A stretch of 64,000 nt of DNA from Neptunomonas japonica JAMM 1380. Its GTDB lineage: Bacteria > Pseudomonadota > Gammaproteobacteria > Pseudomonadales > Balneatricaceae. Positions 64,000 through 64,000 of this stretch are shown here, one piece after another (the stretch's first letter is position 1; each line of letters opens with the position of its first letter). Below the pieces are notes generated by a model, which did not search any database, was not told where the DNA came from, and saw nothing but the letters and a program-made list of their open reading frames with translations. The stretch is taken from the NCBI RefSeq assembly GCF_016592555.1, contig NZ_AP014546.1, positions 1,426,001 through 1,490,000 on the forward strand, written 5' to 3'. A program made the position numbers and the translations under genes.

Positions 64000-64000
64000 C

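Noticed and set aside
1..64000. tRNA, rRNA, CRISPR, prophage or intact insertion sequence
   Set aside because: Reading through the intergenic regions I found no tRNA-like T-loop with matching acceptor stem, no rRNA-like sequence, no regularly spaced repeats and no transposase or integrase.

Overview
The window looks like a chromosomal segment of an aerobic to microaerobic marine gammaproteobacterium, most likely of the Oceanospirillales (Neptunomonas/Amphritea/Marinobacterium-like). This is inferred from the gene set and protein character: a complete cbb3 oxidase locus with a canonical FNR/ANR box, class I PHA synthase, Pseudomonas-type LapD/LapG, Pseudomonas-type ornithine decarboxylase, and many c-di-GMP and redox-taxis proteins. 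I see no rRNA, tRNA, CRISPR array, phage or intact insertion sequence. Most of the window is ordinary core-type sequence with small accessory patches.

Layout. 1-8370 (minus strand): the cbb3 respiratory locus ccoNOQP, then ccoG-ccoH-ccoI-ccoS and a TauE/SafE-type membrane protein cut by the window edge. 8.7-11.1 kb: alpha/beta hydrolase, ABM monooxygenase-like protein, TusA, a ProQ/FinO-domain RNA chaperone and thioredoxin 2. 11.1-16.3 kb: LapD/LapG adhesin-release switch, a DUF3080 lipoprotein and a MATE exporter. 16.4-20.4 kb: PhaC and a two-gene Aer-like taxis receptor. 20.5-23.5 kb: glutaredoxin-like protein, TatD and Slt. 23.7-24.6 kb: an isolated, AT-rich 2OG-Fe dioxygenase. 24.7-33.1 kb: Gate-domain membrane protein, Uup, a universal stress protein, an unknown protein-DUF1653-RlmF-RecQ run, and a diguanylate cyclase.

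33.8-40.9 kb and 49.1-55.2 kb are two arms of purine catabolism. The second arm (guaD, xdhC, xdhB, xdhA) takes guanine to xanthine and urate. The first arm (uraH, uraD, puuE, alc, allA, plus a GhrA-like reductase) takes 5-hydroxyisourate through allantoin and allantoate to glyoxylate. A TetR/RutR-like and a GntR/FadR-type regulator flank the first arm. The enzyme between the arms, urate to hydroxyisourate, is not in the window. An FMN riboswitch and a stand-alone lumazine synthase sit inside the first arm; xanthine dehydrogenase is a flavoenzyme.

41-49 kb holds membrane proteins, a diguanylate cyclase, an NhaP-type antiporter, a three-gene ferritin-like/cytochrome c/ECF sigma operon and several small conserved proteins. 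55.3-58.1 kb is a MocR regulator divergent from a DUF1127 micro-protein (only 56 aa) and a PhzF-family isomerase. 58.3-63.7 kb carries a CBS protein, ornithine decarboxylase with a possible attenuator in its leader, and a large PAS-GGDEF-EAL protein. The last 260 bases are the C-terminus of a radical SAM protein running off the window.

The most interesting non-coding signals are the speC leader (mini-ORF, terminator and an exactly complementary antiterminator segment), a hairpin that hides the trxC ribosome binding site, twin TTGTATACAA palindromes between puuE and uraH, and tandem repeats in front of the MocR and xdh genes.
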